A DNA stretch of 64,000 nt from Gemmatimonadota bacterium. Its GTDB lineage: Bacteria > Gemmatimonadota > Gemmatimonadetes > Palauibacterales > Palauibacteraceae. The stretch is taken from NCBI GenBank assembly GCA_029262175.1, contig JAJCZV010000017.1, forward strand, positions 1 to 64,000, written 5' to 3'. The position numbers and the translations under genes are program-made. A model generated the notes under the pieces. The model saw only the letters and a list, made by a program, of their open reading frames with translations, made no database searches and had not been told where the DNA came from. Below, piece after piece: positions 9,208 through 19,000 of this stretch; the stretch's first letter is position 1, and each line of letters begins with the position of its first letter.

Positions 9208-9969
9208 CTACTCGCTCGGGGGCGGTAGCGCCGACGCTTCATCCGTACCGAGCGCCGGTTGTTGCGCGTTGGCCTCGACGAATTCCACCAGTCGGTCAAA
9301 GAACGACGTCAGTTCCCCCCGTCGCTTGTTCCAGATTCGCTTGTAGAGCGTCCGGGCCAGGAGGTAGGTGCCCAGGAGGATCCCGGCCCCGCTGGCGAGG
9401 CCTGCCGCGATCAAGCCGGCTTCCGCCATCCCCACGGCCGTCGCGAACCCCATGCCGAAGCCTCCTCCTCCAACCAGTCCTCCGTGGAGTCCTCCCGCGG
9501 CGCTCGACGTGCGCTCTTCCAGGCGAATCAGCGTCTCCCCATCCTGCGCCATCACGAGGACCCGCAGCCCTGGCGCGGTCGGGGTCGCGTTGGTCCAGGT
9601 GAGCGTCCGGCCGATCACGTTGGCTTGTCCGACGATGTTGGGCAGCGATTGAAAGATGGGGATCATACGGCCAAAATCGTCCGTGGTCAGCTCCCCCGGC
9701 AGGATCCGTTCGAAACGGATCTTGGTCGGTGCTCCGAGATACGCGGTTCCCCAACTCGAGTCTGGCTTCGCGTCGAGTTCCGAGACGGCGCGCCGTAGAT
9801 TCCCGACATCGATCCCTGCCTCGTCCGCGATTTCCTCGAGCTCGGCGAGAGACAGTCCGGCGGGGTCGGGTCGAGAAGGCTCGGCGCGCTGTAGCTCGCT
9901 GGCGCGTTTCAAGATCTTGGCGATGTCTTTGTCGCCGAAACGGCGCCGCGCGGGCGGGAGCGGCTCCAT
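9208..9969 (-). CDS. Hypothetical membrane protein, tandem paralogue 2
   Basis: 253 residues from ATG 9969, which has GAGG 6 nt upstream and aligns with the start of the neighbouring paralogue. The N-terminal third carries a helix-rich motif (KDIAKILKRASELQRAEP, then LSLAELEEIADEAGID) shared almost word for word with the gene just upstream. The middle is beta-rich, then come two Gly/Ala-rich hydrophobic segments (about residues 165-215) and a charged C-terminus. No known enzyme motif. An alternative start at 9981 would overlap the upstream stop (ATGA). Confidence 0.75.
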   Translation of the reverse strand: MEPLPPARRRFGDKDIAKILKRASELQRAEPSRPDPAGLSLAELEEIADEAGIDVGNLRRAVSELDAKPDSSWGTAYLGAPTKIRFERILPGELTTDDFGRMIPIFQSLPNIVGQANVIGRTLTWTNATPTAPGLRVLVMAQDGETLIRLEERTSSAAGGLHGGLVGGGGFGMGFATAVGMAEAGLIAAGLASGAGILLGTYLLARTLYKRIWNKRRGELTSFFDRLVEFVEANAQQPALGTDEASALPPPSE

Positions 9970-9977
9970 GTCAGACC

Positions 9978-10742
9978 TCATTCGGTGTCTCGGCCGCTAG
10001 AGGCGGTCACGCCGGGCCCGAGCTTTTGTGTGGTGGCGACACTTCGCGTCACCTGTTCGACCAGCTGTTCGAACATGTCTTCCATTCGGTGCCTGCGCTT
10101 GTTCGTCGTGCGAGCGTAGAGGTACCGACTGAGCGCGTAGGCGGCTCCGAAGATTCCGATCCCGGCCCCGAGTCCCGCGAGCGCACCTGCGGCCCCGGCC
10201 ACCGCCATTCCACCCGGAACGGCCCCGCCAAGGCTACCGGAGCCGATCCCTAGATGGAGCGCCAGCGCCACGTCCGCAGAACTCTCCTCGAGACGTATGA
10301 CCGTCTCTCCGTTCCTGGCGGCCACGAGGACCTGAAGACGACGGCTGTTGTTTCCACCGGAGGACGACCAGGTCAGCGAGTTCCCCACCTGGCTGGCCTG
10401 CCCGGTGCCGTTCGTCGAAGTCTGGAGGATGGGGACGAGGAGGTCGAAGGCGTCGGCGGGCAGCTCGCCCGTAAGGACACGCTCGAGGCGAAGCGCCAGG
10501 GGCGCACCCAGAAGTTTGGCCCCTAACGACCCGTCGATCGGTCGCCCCAGCTCGGCTGCGGCCCGTCGGATGTTGGCGACATCGATTCCGGCTTCGAGCG
10601 CGACGTCCTCCAGTTCCGCCAGCGAAAGACCCGACGGATCCGGGCGAGCCGGTTCGGCGCGTTGGAGTTGGCTCGCGCGCTTGAGAATCTTGGCGATCTC
10701 TTTGTCGCCATAGCGCTGGTGGTCTGGAGGGAGTGCGTCCAT
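9978..10742 (-). CDS. Hypothetical membrane protein, tandem paralogue 1
   Basis: 254 residues, the paralogue of the following gene. Shared parts are the opening PP..RYGDKEIAKILKRAS.LQRAEP, the helical motif LSLAELEDVALEAGID, an RLERVLTGELP segment, a GETVIRLEE segment and a Gly/Ala-rich double hydrophobic region before a basic turn (NKRRHRME). Similarity at both ends with a diverged middle points to an old tandem duplication. It lies a few bases after dUTPase on the same strand. Function unknown; a small inner-membrane signalling or stress protein is only a guess. Confidence 0.75.
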   Translation of the reverse strand: MDALPPDHQRYGDKEIAKILKRASQLQRAEPARPDPSGLSLAELEDVALEAGIDVANIRRAAAELGRPIDGSLGAKLLGAPLALRLERVLTGELPADAFDLLVPILQTSTNGTGQASQVGNSLTWSSSGGNNSRRLQVLVAARNGETVIRLEESSADVALALHLGIGSGSLGGAVPGGMAVAGAAGALAGLGAGIGIFGAAYALSRYLYARTTNKRRHRMEDMFEQLVEQVTRSVATTQKLGPGVTASSGRDTE

Positions 10743-10748
10743 CACGGC

Positions 10749-11279
10749 TCAGACGTTGCCAGTGCTACCCAAACCGCCGACCCGATCCGTTGTGATCCCG
10801 ACCTCGCCTTCCACCCATTCGGCCACTTCGAAACGGTTCAACACGATCTGAGCGATGCGCTCGCCGTGTTCGATGCGAACCGGGGCGGTCCCTGCGTTCA
10901 ACACCAGAACAAACCACTCGTCCGGGTAGTCCGCATCGACCGTACCCGGCGCGTTCGGAACCGTAAGACCTCGCTTCCACGCGAGCGAGGACCGGATGCG
11001 AATCTGAGCCTCGAATCCCTCTGGCAGGCGGGCCCGAAACCCGGTGGGAACGAGCGCCCGGTCACCCGGCTCGAGGGTGATCGACGGCGGACCTTCTTCG
11101 CTCTCTTGGACGGCTTCCGGCTGGGTCGTGCCGGTGCTTCCACGATGGATCTGAACGGGTCCCAGGGTGAGGTGCGCCCGGACATCGTACCCGGCCGAAT
11201 GCCGGGTCGATCTCGAGGGCACTCGCACGTCTGGGGCGAGCAGTTCGAACACGATTCGATCTGCGAGTAGAACGGACAC
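10749..11279 (-). CDS. dut: dUTP diphosphatase
   Basis: 176 residues with the five trimeric dUTPase motifs: SAGYDVRA (1), IRIRSSLAWKRGL (2, with SS where PRSG is usual), PGTVDADYPDEW (3, catalytic Asp), GERIAQIV (4) and RVGGLGSTG (5, the C-terminal P-loop-like arm). It hydrolyses dUTP to dUMP and pyrophosphate, keeping uracil out of DNA. About 30 residues, roughly positions 40-68, between motifs 1 and 2 form an extra loop (GSTGTTQPEAVQESEEGPP), making it longer than the usual 150. The changed motif 2 is unusual but the rest of the site is intact. Confidence 0.93.
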   Translation of the reverse strand: MSVLLADRIVFELLAPDVRVPSRSTRHSAGYDVRAHLTLGPVQIHRGSTGTTQPEAVQESEEGPPSITLEPGDRALVPTGFRARLPEGFEAQIRIRSSLAWKRGLTVPNAPGTVDADYPDEWFVLVLNAGTAPVRIEHGERIAQIVLNRFEVAEWVEGEVGITTDRVGGLGSTGNV

Positions 11280-11282
11280 GGA

Positions 11283-11834
11283 CTAGCTCCTTTGAAAGAT
11301 GCGTGCCCACTCTAGGGCTGCCGAGAGGAACTTGTCGAGTGTCTCGATCGCCCCCTCGTCGGCCAGAGCGAGGTTGTCGTCGAAAACTCCGCTAGCGCCG
11401 GGGATCACGGTGCGCGGCTGGTCCATGACGTGGGCGTTGAGAACACTCAGGCTGACGCGGAGCGTTCGCTGTGCGCTGACCGTCCCTAGCCGACCCGGTG
11501 TCGTGCCGAGAATCGCGACGGGCTTTCCATCCCAAGCATGCGGCCGCGGCGGACGGGAGGCCCAGTCGATCGCGTTCTTGGTCACCGCGGGGAGGCCGCC
11601 GTTGTATTCCGGCGTAGCGATGAGGACGAGATCGGCGGCATGTACGGACGCCTTGAGCGCGACCACAGACTCCGGATCTCCTTCGGCCTCCACATCGCCG
11701 TTGTACAGCGGGACGTCGACCAAGTCGAAGGTCTCCGCCTCTGTTCCGGCCGGTAGACGTTCCATCGCGGCTCGGAGAAGCGCGCGATTGAAGGAGGCGG
11801 CACGCAGACTGCCAGCGAACCCGAGTACTCGCAT
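11283..11834 (-). CDS. NADPH-dependent FMN reductase
   Basis: About 183 residues from ATG 11834, which has GAGGAG about 7 nt upstream. Flavodoxin-like fold with the flavin-phosphate loop GSLRAASFNRALL near the N-terminus, the motif ATPEYNGGLPAVTKNAIDWASR in the middle (family signature PEYN) and PVAILGTTPGRLGT. It is a cytosolic NAD(P)H:FMN or quinone/azo reductase. It is the last gene of the minus-strand exporter/VOC operon and its alternative ATG at 11849 overlaps the esterase stop. Together with the dioxygenase-like protein it suggests defence against quinones or electrophiles. Confidence 0.9.
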   Translation of the reverse strand: MRVLGFAGSLRAASFNRALLRAAMERLPAGTEAETFDLVDVPLYNGDVEAEGDPESVVALKASVHAADLVLIATPEYNGGLPAVTKNAIDWASRPPRPHAWDGKPVAILGTTPGRLGTVSAQRTLRVSLSVLNAHVMDQPRTVIPGASGVFDDNLALADEGAIETLDKFLSAALEWARIFQRS

Positions 11835-11845
11835 CGGGGCACTCC

Positions 11846-12487
11846 TCATAGGACCTCCAAGAGCATCGACACCACGGCATCGATCTCGTCTTGATTCACC
11901 GTGTGCCCCATTCCGGGATAAATGGACATCGAGACCTTACCGCCCAGCTTTGTGAGCGTTTCCGCCGTTTCCCTGACGCGATGTTCTGGGATGTGCGGGT
12001 CAATATCGCTGCACCCCAAGAACACGGGTGTGCCGTCGAGCGAGCCATGATAGTCGCACGGGGAGCCGGGCGGGCCGATGAGCCCACCACTCAGCCCGAT
12101 CACCGCGCCCAGCCGTCCGCCCCGGCGGGCCGCGAGTTCGGTAGAAAGACACGCCCCTTGAGAGAAACCGATGAGCACGATCCGCTCGCGCGCGACCCCC
12201 TCGCCAACCAGCTCATCGACGGACGACGCAACGGTGGCAAGCGATGCATCGAGCTGCGGTTGGTTCTTTTCGAGTGCTTCCATGAAACCGTAAGGATACC
12301 ACGACCCACCGGGGGCCCGAAGTGCGATCCACACGAACCCGGACAGATCGACGTCGGGCGACGCCATTTGCCGAGCTAAGGCCCCGGCCAGACCTAGCAT
12401 GTCCTCCGGGTTGCTCCCGCGACCGTGCACGAGGACGGCGGCGGCTGTGGCTTCTCCCGGCGCTGCGCCCTGCCGTATCGATGTCAT
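11846..12487 (-). CDS. Phospholipase/carboxylesterase-family alpha/beta hydrolase
   Basis: 213 residues. Nucleophile elbow GFSQGACLS, oxyanion-region motif VLVHGRGSNPEDM near the N-terminus, Asp in LGCSDIDPHIP and catalytic His in YPGMGHTVNQDE. This is the acyl-protein-thioesterase/YpfH-like carboxylesterase family, cytosolic. The ATG overlaps the stop of the VOC gene (ATGA). Esterases of this kind are often paired with MhqO-type VOC dioxygenases in quinone-stress operons, which is the arrangement here. Confidence 0.9.
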   Translation of the reverse strand: MTSIRQGAAPGEATAAAVLVHGRGSNPEDMLGLAGALARQMASPDVDLSGFVWIALRAPGGSWYPYGFMEALEKNQPQLDASLATVASSVDELVGEGVARERIVLIGFSQGACLSTELAARRGGRLGAVIGLSGGLIGPPGSPCDYHGSLDGTPVFLGCSDIDPHIPEHRVRETAETLTKLGGKVSMSIYPGMGHTVNQDEIDAVVSMLLEVL

Positions 12488-13563
12488 GACCGATCCCCCA
12501 TGGGAGGCAGCGCGCGCTCGATCTCGGCCCGCGACGATTCCAGCCAAGGCGGGAGCGCGAGGTTTCGTCCGAGCTCGGTCGCCTCCTCATCGACCGTAAA
12601 GCCGGGACCGTCGGTGGCCACCTCGCACAGCAGTCCGTCCGGTGCTCGGAAGTAGATGCTCTTGAAGTACACCCGGTCCTGAACCGTCGTGACGTCGACG
12701 TTCATCTCGAGCAGTCGTTCCCTCACTCGATCTTGCGCCGCCTCGTCGGGGGCGCGGAACGCGATGTGATGCGTCTGACCGACGCCGGGCCGTGCCATGT
12801 TGGTCGAGCCCTTCCACTCGAACAACGTGAGGGAACTTCGGGGGGCGACGATCTGGCCGTCGTAGGAGCCCCAAAACCAATGAGGCGTCTTCTGGTCATC
12901 CTGATTGACGGATCGTTTTACGAGCGACAGCCCGAGCGCCTGCTCGAAAAACGCGCCTGCTCGAGCGACATCGTCGGTGATGCCCGTGATATGGTGGATG
13001 CCCCGCAACGCCATGTCCGGCGTGACGCTCGGTACGGGCGTCGGGTGCGTGCGCGCCGCGATCGCGGCCTCGTCACGTGCGCCGCCCAGCTCCGCCGTCG
13101 GGGGTATGGTCATGATCGACCCCAACGCGTCCGCGGGCTCGTCGATCGCGTATCCCGGACCGGCCGTCGCGATCTCGACAACTTGACCATCCGGATCCGA
13201 GAAATACAGGCTCTTGAAGTACCCCCGATCAAAGGGACCCGATGCGGGGACCCCCGAATCGATCAACCTTCGTTTCCATTTGAGTTGCGTTTCCGCACTG
13301 TCCACGCCGAGCGCGATGTGGTGGATCCCTCCAACGCCTGGGCGACCGCGCGGAAGATGACGCCATTCGAAGAACGTCAGAAGCGAGCCTGGCGCCCCCG
13401 CTTCATCTCCAAAGTACAGGTGATAAGCGGACGGGTCGTCATGGTTCACGGTCTTCTTTACGAGGGAAAGCCCGAGCAAGTCCGAATAGAAGTCCAGCGT
13501 GCGCCGAGCATCGGAACACACGAGCGTCGCGTGGTGGAACCCATCAGTAGCATGCTGCGTCAA
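12484..13563 (-). CDS. Two-domain VOC (glyoxalase/ring-cleaving dioxygenase-like) protein
   Basis: 359 residues from a TTG at 13563 that overlaps the exporter-permease stop (TTGA). Two VOC units: the first begins GFHHATLVCSDARRTLDFY, the second RGIHHITGITDDVARAGAFF; each has the usual second-half His-His (GGIHHIALG, QTHHIAFR) and an acidic ligand region (VVEIAT, LCEVAT). The repeated GIHHI/VNQDD pattern is that of MhqO/MhqA-type ring-cleaving dioxygenase-like proteins. It probably acts on hydroquinone or electrophile adducts in the cytosol; the substrate is inferred from the family and the neighbouring reductase and esterase. Confidence 0.88.
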   Translation of the reverse strand: MTQHATDGFHHATLVCSDARRTLDFYSDLLGLSLVKKTVNHDDPSAYHLYFGDEAGAPGSLLTFFEWRHLPRGRPGVGGIHHIALGVDSAETQLKWKRRLIDSGVPASGPFDRGYFKSLYFSDPDGQVVEIATAGPGYAIDEPADALGSIMTIPPTAELGGARDEAAIAARTHPTPVPSVTPDMALRGIHHITGITDDVARAGAFFEQALGLSLVKRSVNQDDQKTPHWFWGSYDGQIVAPRSSLTLFEWKGSTNMARPGVGQTHHIAFRAPDEAAQDRVRERLLEMNVDVTTVQDRVYFKSIYFRAPDGLLCEVATDGPGFTVDEEATELGRNLALPPWLESSRAEIERALPPMGDRS

Positions 13564-14294
13564 CTTGTCACCCTTTCGAACCGACGGTGGAGGAGCACGA
13601 TCACGATCCCGCTGACGAGGAAGCTCGCCAACATGTAGAGCCAAGCCGTTCCTCGACCGGCTTCGAGCTCCCAATAGACCTTGGCCGGCCAATACGTGGG
13701 AGAGATCCCGAACGCCAACTGCCAGTTGGACGAGACAAACCAGGCGACGATCGGCGGCCAATTCACGACACCTGCCGCCTTCATCAGCGCGAACCCTTGC
13801 ACTTTGTTCTTCGCGAACCCCGCCAGGAAGAGGGCAAACGCCGGAGCCAGCGGAGCCGCAGCGATCCCGGCGAGAAACTGCTTGCCGAGCCCCAAGCCTG
13901 AAAACCCGCTGGAAGTGAGCACGACGGGGGTCATGAGAACGCACAGGACCACCGGAATCGCGATGCGGTACGCCAAGTACCCGCCGGCCGTAAGGGGGGT
14001 GACGCGCAGCGCAGTCAACGTCCCATCGTCTTTCTGGTCCAACAGCAAGAACCCGATCACGACGCCGTAGAGCATCGGCGTCATGAGGACGAGGGCGCTC
14101 GCGATCAGGACGCTGTATTCGGCCAGATCGATCGCGAAACGATCCGCCAGCCAAGGACCCGTCAGCGCGGCGAGCCCGCGGAACATCAAGCCGAACGCAA
14201 TCGGTAACACGAACATCCATCGTAGGAGCGGATCACGCTTGACGTTCGCGACATCGATGGGTCCAAGAGCCCGGAGTACGCCCAGCACGCTCAC
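13560..14294 (-). CDS. ABC-2 exporter permease B
   Basis: 244 residues from GTG 14294, which lies 4 nt after the stop of the preceding permease. About six transmembrane segments; motifs typical of fluoroquinolone-type exporter permeases (LLDQKDDGTLTALRVTPLT). It pairs with the permease and ATPase genes upstream on the same strand to form a heteromeric ABC-2 exporter. A longer ORF reading back to 14393 would overlap the first permease gene heavily and is rejected. Confidence 0.85.
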   Translation of the reverse strand: MSVLGVLRALGPIDVANVKRDPLLRWMFVLPIAFGLMFRGLAALTGPWLADRFAIDLAEYSVLIASALVLMTPMLYGVVIGFLLLDQKDDGTLTALRVTPLTAGGYLAYRIAIPVVLCVLMTPVVLTSSGFSGLGLGKQFLAGIAAAPLAPAFALFLAGFAKNKVQGFALMKAAGVVNWPPIVAWFVSSNWQLAFGISPTYWPAKVYWELEAGRGTAWLYMLASFLVSGIVIVLLHRRFERVTS

Positions 14295-14295
14295 G

Positions 14296-15000
14296 TCAGC
14301 GGGCTCCCGTTCTCGCAACGACGAAGCGCTGAAACGCGCGGCGGCTCCAGACGAACCCCAGGGAGATCCATAGCCCTGAGTACGCGATGCCATAGACCCA
14401 CTCCCACGATTGAAGCGGGTAAAACGCCCCTTTCAGGAGCACCAAGGGGGCCTGGAACGGGTGCAGATACATGAGAGAGGTCGACACAACTCCGGCGTAG
14501 TCGAGTATGGGGAGCGAAAAGAGCGTCACCCAAACCATGGTCGGAAACAGAAACTCGTTGATGGATTCGTATCGCACGACCGCAATAAACCCTGCAAGAC
14601 AGTAGAGCACCGAGGCGAGGACGATACCGAGCACGAGGGCCACCGGATCAAACCCCCACCCATGGGCGATCACGACGATGGTGACACTTTCCAGGATCGA
14701 CAGCGCGGTCAGCGTCGTGATCTTCGAGGCAAGATACTCGGTTTCCGTGAGCGGGGTGACGACTTGAGCCTCCAAGGTCCCCTCCCCCTTCTCGAGAAGG
14801 ATCAGACCCGCGATAAAGAAGAACGTCGCGAGTGAGAGGTTGCCCAGTACCAATGGCGGGAGGACCGGCCCCCAGTTGAACGCCGGCAGCTGACGGATCA
14901 ACACGAGCATGGCGATGAGCAGGAAGGCGACCGCCCAATAGAAGCCGTTTCGCAGCTGCAGTCGGACGTCGCACGCCAGCGTTGCCGTAAACCCGCTCAC
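14296..15000 (-). CDS. ABC-2 exporter permease A
   Basis: 234 residues with six predicted transmembrane helices. The cytoplasmic loop LLEKGEGTLEAQVVTPLTETEYLASK is the ABC-2 coupling motif and matches the corresponding loop in the next permease. The ATG overlaps the stop of the ATPase gene by 4 nt. Gene order ATPase-permease-permease resembles mycobacterial Rv2688c-Rv2687c-Rv2686c (fluoroquinolone export), so drug or lipid efflux is likely; the substrate is not determinable. Confidence 0.87.
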   Translation of the reverse strand: MSGFTATLACDVRLQLRNGFYWAVAFLLIAMLVLIRQLPAFNWGPVLPPLVLGNLSLATFFFIAGLILLEKGEGTLEAQVVTPLTETEYLASKITTLTALSILESVTIVVIAHGWGFDPVALVLGIVLASVLYCLAGFIAVVRYESINEFLFPTMVWVTLFSLPILDYAGVVSTSLMYLHPFQAPLVLLKGAFYPLQSWEWVYGIAYSGLWISLGFVWSRRAFQRFVVARTGAR

Positions 15001-15872
15001 CCGAGTTGACTCCCCGTCACCGCGACGAAAATATCTTCGAGCGTCGCCTCCAACGTGTGGATGGTCTCGATCTCCGGACCTCGCAGCAGGTCCATGAACT
15101 CTGAGTTCTCTCCGATGCCGTTCAAGGAGAACTCCCGCTCCGTCGTCCGCCCGTCGTCAACGTATTCGACGCGAATCTTCCGTTCGCCGTGTCGCAACTT
15201 CAGATCGCGCGGAGTATCGATCTGCACGATCTCGCCGTCGAGAATAAATGCGACGCGGTCACACAAGTAGTCGGCGACCACCATGTCATGGGTCGTTAGA
15301 AAAACCGTCTTCCCAGCGTCACGTTGATCTTTGATCAACTCTTTGATGCGGCGCGCGCTCACAGGGTCGAGACCGGTCGTGGGCTCATCCAGAAACAAAA
15401 GGTCAGGATCGTTGAGCAGGGCGCGGGCGATACTCAGGCGACTCTTCATGCCCTTCGAGTACTGCGACACCGGCATGCCCGCCGCGTCGACGAGGTCGAC
15501 GCATTCCAGCAATTCTTCGGGGGAGCGCGTCGTGTCGGAATACAACGCTCTGAAGTACTTGAGATTCTCCAGTCCGGTAAGCTTCAGATAATGATTGGGA
15601 AACTCGAATGCGACGCCGACGTGTTCGTAGAAATCCGGGCCCCAACTCCCGAGCGGGGCGCCCATCGACGTCACCTGACCCGAGTAGTCGCGTAGAAGAC
15701 CGATGAGGATCTTTTGGGTCGTCGACTTACCGGCCCCGTTCGGGCCCAAGAAACCGAAAATCTCGCCCCGGCCGATGTCGAAGCGAAGATTCCGGATCGC
15801 CGGCAGATCCGCCTTCGGATAGGAAAAGCTCAGGTCCTCGACCTGGATGATTGCCGAGCTCGGTTCCGTCAT
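14997..15872 (-). CDS. ABC exporter ATP-binding protein
   Basis: 291 residues: Walker A GFLGPNGAGKSTT, Q-loop region, signature YSKGMKSRLS, Walker B LLFLDEPTTGLD, switch His in LTTHDM. The C-terminal 80 residues form a small beta-rich extension (ERKIRVEYVDDGR) as in antibiotic-exporter ATPases. First gene of the five- to six-gene minus-strand operon; its promoter must lie in the 190-bp divergent gap with the amidohydrolase at 16062. Confidence 0.92.
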   Translation of the reverse strand: MTEPSSAIIQVEDLSFSYPKADLPAIRNLRFDIGRGEIFGFLGPNGAGKSTTQKILIGLLRDYSGQVTSMGAPLGSWGPDFYEHVGVAFEFPNHYLKLTGLENLKYFRALYSDTTRSPEELLECVDLVDAAGMPVSQYSKGMKSRLSIARALLNDPDLLFLDEPTTGLDPVSARRIKELIKDQRDAGKTVFLTTHDMVVADYLCDRVAFILDGEIVQIDTPRDLKLRHGERKIRVEYVDDGRTTEREFSLNGIGENSEFMDLLRGPEIETIHTLEATLEDIFVAVTGSQLG

Positions 15873-16061
15873 TCGTCACCTTCTGGTGCTAGTCGACTAG
15901 AGAGGACCTTTCGAAGTTTAGGCTCCGCTGGCCATCCCGTCTCCTCCCCGGGTTCCCCGGGACCGTTTGCGCACCGGATTTCGCCACGTTGACACGACCC
16001 GCGCCAACGCGTCTGATGCCCTGTGCCGCAGCCGGCCAGAACCCGCAGCAGGAGACAACAG

Positions 16062-19000
16062 ATGGACCGTTGGTCGATGGACAGAAGGGTGCGTTCGCGC
16101 TGGATCCTAGCCTTGCCATTTGCGGCGCTGTCGTTATCCGCGTCTGCCCTCTCCGGGCAAGACGCCACCGAAGGCCAGGAAGAGGATAAGCCTGAGGACA
16201 AGGACCTGCCGCTCGAGGTCGACCGGCTGGTCCCGATCGATCTGACCGAAGGCAGCTGGATCTCGCTCGACGTCAGCCCCGACGGCCAGACGCTGGCCTT
16301 CGATTATCTCGGCGATCTTTTCACCTTGCCCATCGCCGGCGGCACCGCAACGCAGATCACCTCCGGGATGGCGTTCGACGCGCAGCCGCGGTTCTCCCCC
16401 GACGGTGACCAACTCGTCTTTATCTCCGACATGGACGGCGGCCAGAACGTTTGGATCATGTCGCTCGACGGGTCCGATACGACTCAGATCTCCAAGGGCG
16501 CGGCCAACCGAGCCGAGTCCCCCGAATGGGTACCCGACGGCGACTACGTCGTGGCCTCGATGGGAAATTTTCGGGGCGGCGCGCTGCCAAAAGTAAAACT
16601 GTTTCACGTAGATGGCGGCAGCGGCGTGCAACTCGTGTCCGAACCGGACAATCTGAAGATGGTGGGACCGGCCGTCTCACCCGACGGACGCATGGTGTGG
16701 TACGCGCGTCGAACGGGAGACTGGGACTACAACGCTCAGTTTCCGCAGTATCAACTCGAGGCGTACGACCGAGAGACGGGCGAACGCTACCCCAAGACGT
16801 CGCGCTACGGCTCTGGCATCCGGCCGACGCTTTCGCCCGATGGACAATGGTTGGTATACGGCACTCGGCACGAAGACTACACGGGCCTGCTTATTCGCGA
16901 TCTCAACACGAGCGAGGAGCGCTGGCTGGCCTATCCCGTCCAGCGGGACGATCAGGAATCCCGCGCGACCCTGGATGTCCTACCCGGCATGTCCTTCACG
17001 CCGGACTCTCGTTATCTGGTCGCCTCGTACGGCGGAAAGATTTGGAAGATCCCGACGGCCGGCGGAGACGCGGAGGAGATCCCCTTTCGAGTTCAGTTCG
17101 ATCTCGCGCTCGGGCCGCGCGTCGACTTTGACTACCCGATCGAAGACACGCCGACGTTTACCGTTCGCCAAATCCGAGATGCCGTTCCGTCACCGGACGG
17201 CAGACGACTCGCTTTTACGGCCATGGACAGGCTTTGGGTCTCCGACACGGACGGCGCGAATCCCGAGCGTCTGACCGACGGCGACGTCTCTGAGCATTTC
17301 CCGGCTTGGTCGCCCGACGGTTTATGGATCGCCTACGCGACGTGGGATGGTACCGAGGGGCACCTCTACAAGACACGGTCCGATGGGAACGGCGACCCGG
17401 CGCGACTGACGACCGAATCCCGGGCGTACTTCTCCCCCGCCTGGGGATCTGACGATCGCATCGTCGCGGTCCGTGGTTTCGTGCGCGCGTACGAAACGCA
17501 GGGCGAGGGCGGATCGCCGGGGACCGAGATGGTGTGGGTATCCACGAATCCGAATTCGGAGTCGGGGGCGGCGGCGACCCTCATCGCGCCGACCGACGGA
17601 CGCTCGGGCCCGCATTTCGTGGAGGGCTCTGATCGCATCCACCTGTTTCGAAGACCGGACATTCTCGTTTCGATCCGGTGGGACGGAACGGACGAGAAGG
17701 AGCACGTCAAGGTTCGCGGCCCGACGCTGACCGGAGCACAATCCGGCCTCACGCCTACGACGATCCGGATGGCACCGAGGGGAGACCAAGCCCTCGTCGA
17801 GCTCCAACGTCAGGTTTATACGGTCACGGTACCGCAGGTCGGTGCCACGCCGACCATCAACCTCTCGAACCCCGACAACGCATCGTTCCCCGCTCGCCAG
17901 CTGACGGACATCGGAGGAGAGTTCCCCGTGTGGGGCGCAGATGGACGCACGGTCCATTGGTCCCTCGGCAACGCGTTCTTCGCCTACGATCTCGACGCGG
18001 CCCAGGTCTATGACGACAGCGTCGCGGCCGCCGAACGCGCCGAGGTAAACGAAGACGAAGAAGAAGGCGAAGAGGAGGGCGAGGAGTCAGAAGACACCGA
18101 AGACGATGAGGAGGAGTCCGGGTATCGTGCGAGCGAGGTCCGTGTGCGGATCGAGGCGCCTCGAGACACGCCGGTGGGCGTGTCTGTGCTACGCGGCGCG
18201 CGTGCGATTACGATGAACGGCGACGAGGTGATCGAACGCGCCGACGTGGTCATTCGGAACAATCGAATCGAAGCCGTGGGCGCACAGGGTTCGGTGGCGG
18301 TCCCCTCGGATGCGACCGTGATCGATGTGAGCGGGCGGACCATCGTGCCTGGGTTCATCGACACCCACGCCCACCTCCGAGCTCGCGATGGCCTGCACCG
18401 GCGCGACGTCTGGCCATATTTGGCCAACCTCGCCTACGGCGTGACGACCACTCGGGATCCGCAGACCGGAAATACCGAGGTGCTTTCGTACGCGGACATG
18501 GTTCGCACGGGGCAGGTCTTGGGACCGCGGATCTACTCGACCGGTCCCGGCGTCTTTTGGCAGGACGGCATCGATACGGCCGAGGAAGCGAAGGACGTTC
18601 TGTCCCGCTATTCCGACTACTTCGACACCAAAACGATCAAGATGTATGTGGCCGCCGCACGCAAAGGGCGACAACACATCATCATGGCCGCGCGCGAGCT
18701 CGAGCTGATGCCGACGACCGAAGGGTCCCTCAACATCAGACAGAATCTCACCGAGACCATCGACGGTTATCCTGGCCTCGAGCACTCGCTTCCCATCTAT
18801 CCGGTATTCGACGACTACGTAAAACTGTTCGCCGAAACGGGACGCGTGTACACGCCAACCTTGTTGGTTTCCTACGGCGGCCCGTGGGCGGAGAACTACT
18901 ACTACAGTCGCGAGAACCCCCACGACGACATGAAGCTTCGACGATTCATTCCACACGACGAGGTCGACGCCCGTACGCTTCGACGTGCACAGTGGTTTCG

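Noticed and set aside
12484..14220. Long minus-strand frame upstream of the VOC gene (to 14220)
   Set aside because: The added part overlaps the exporter permease gene in another frame; VOC homology begins just after the TTG at 13563.
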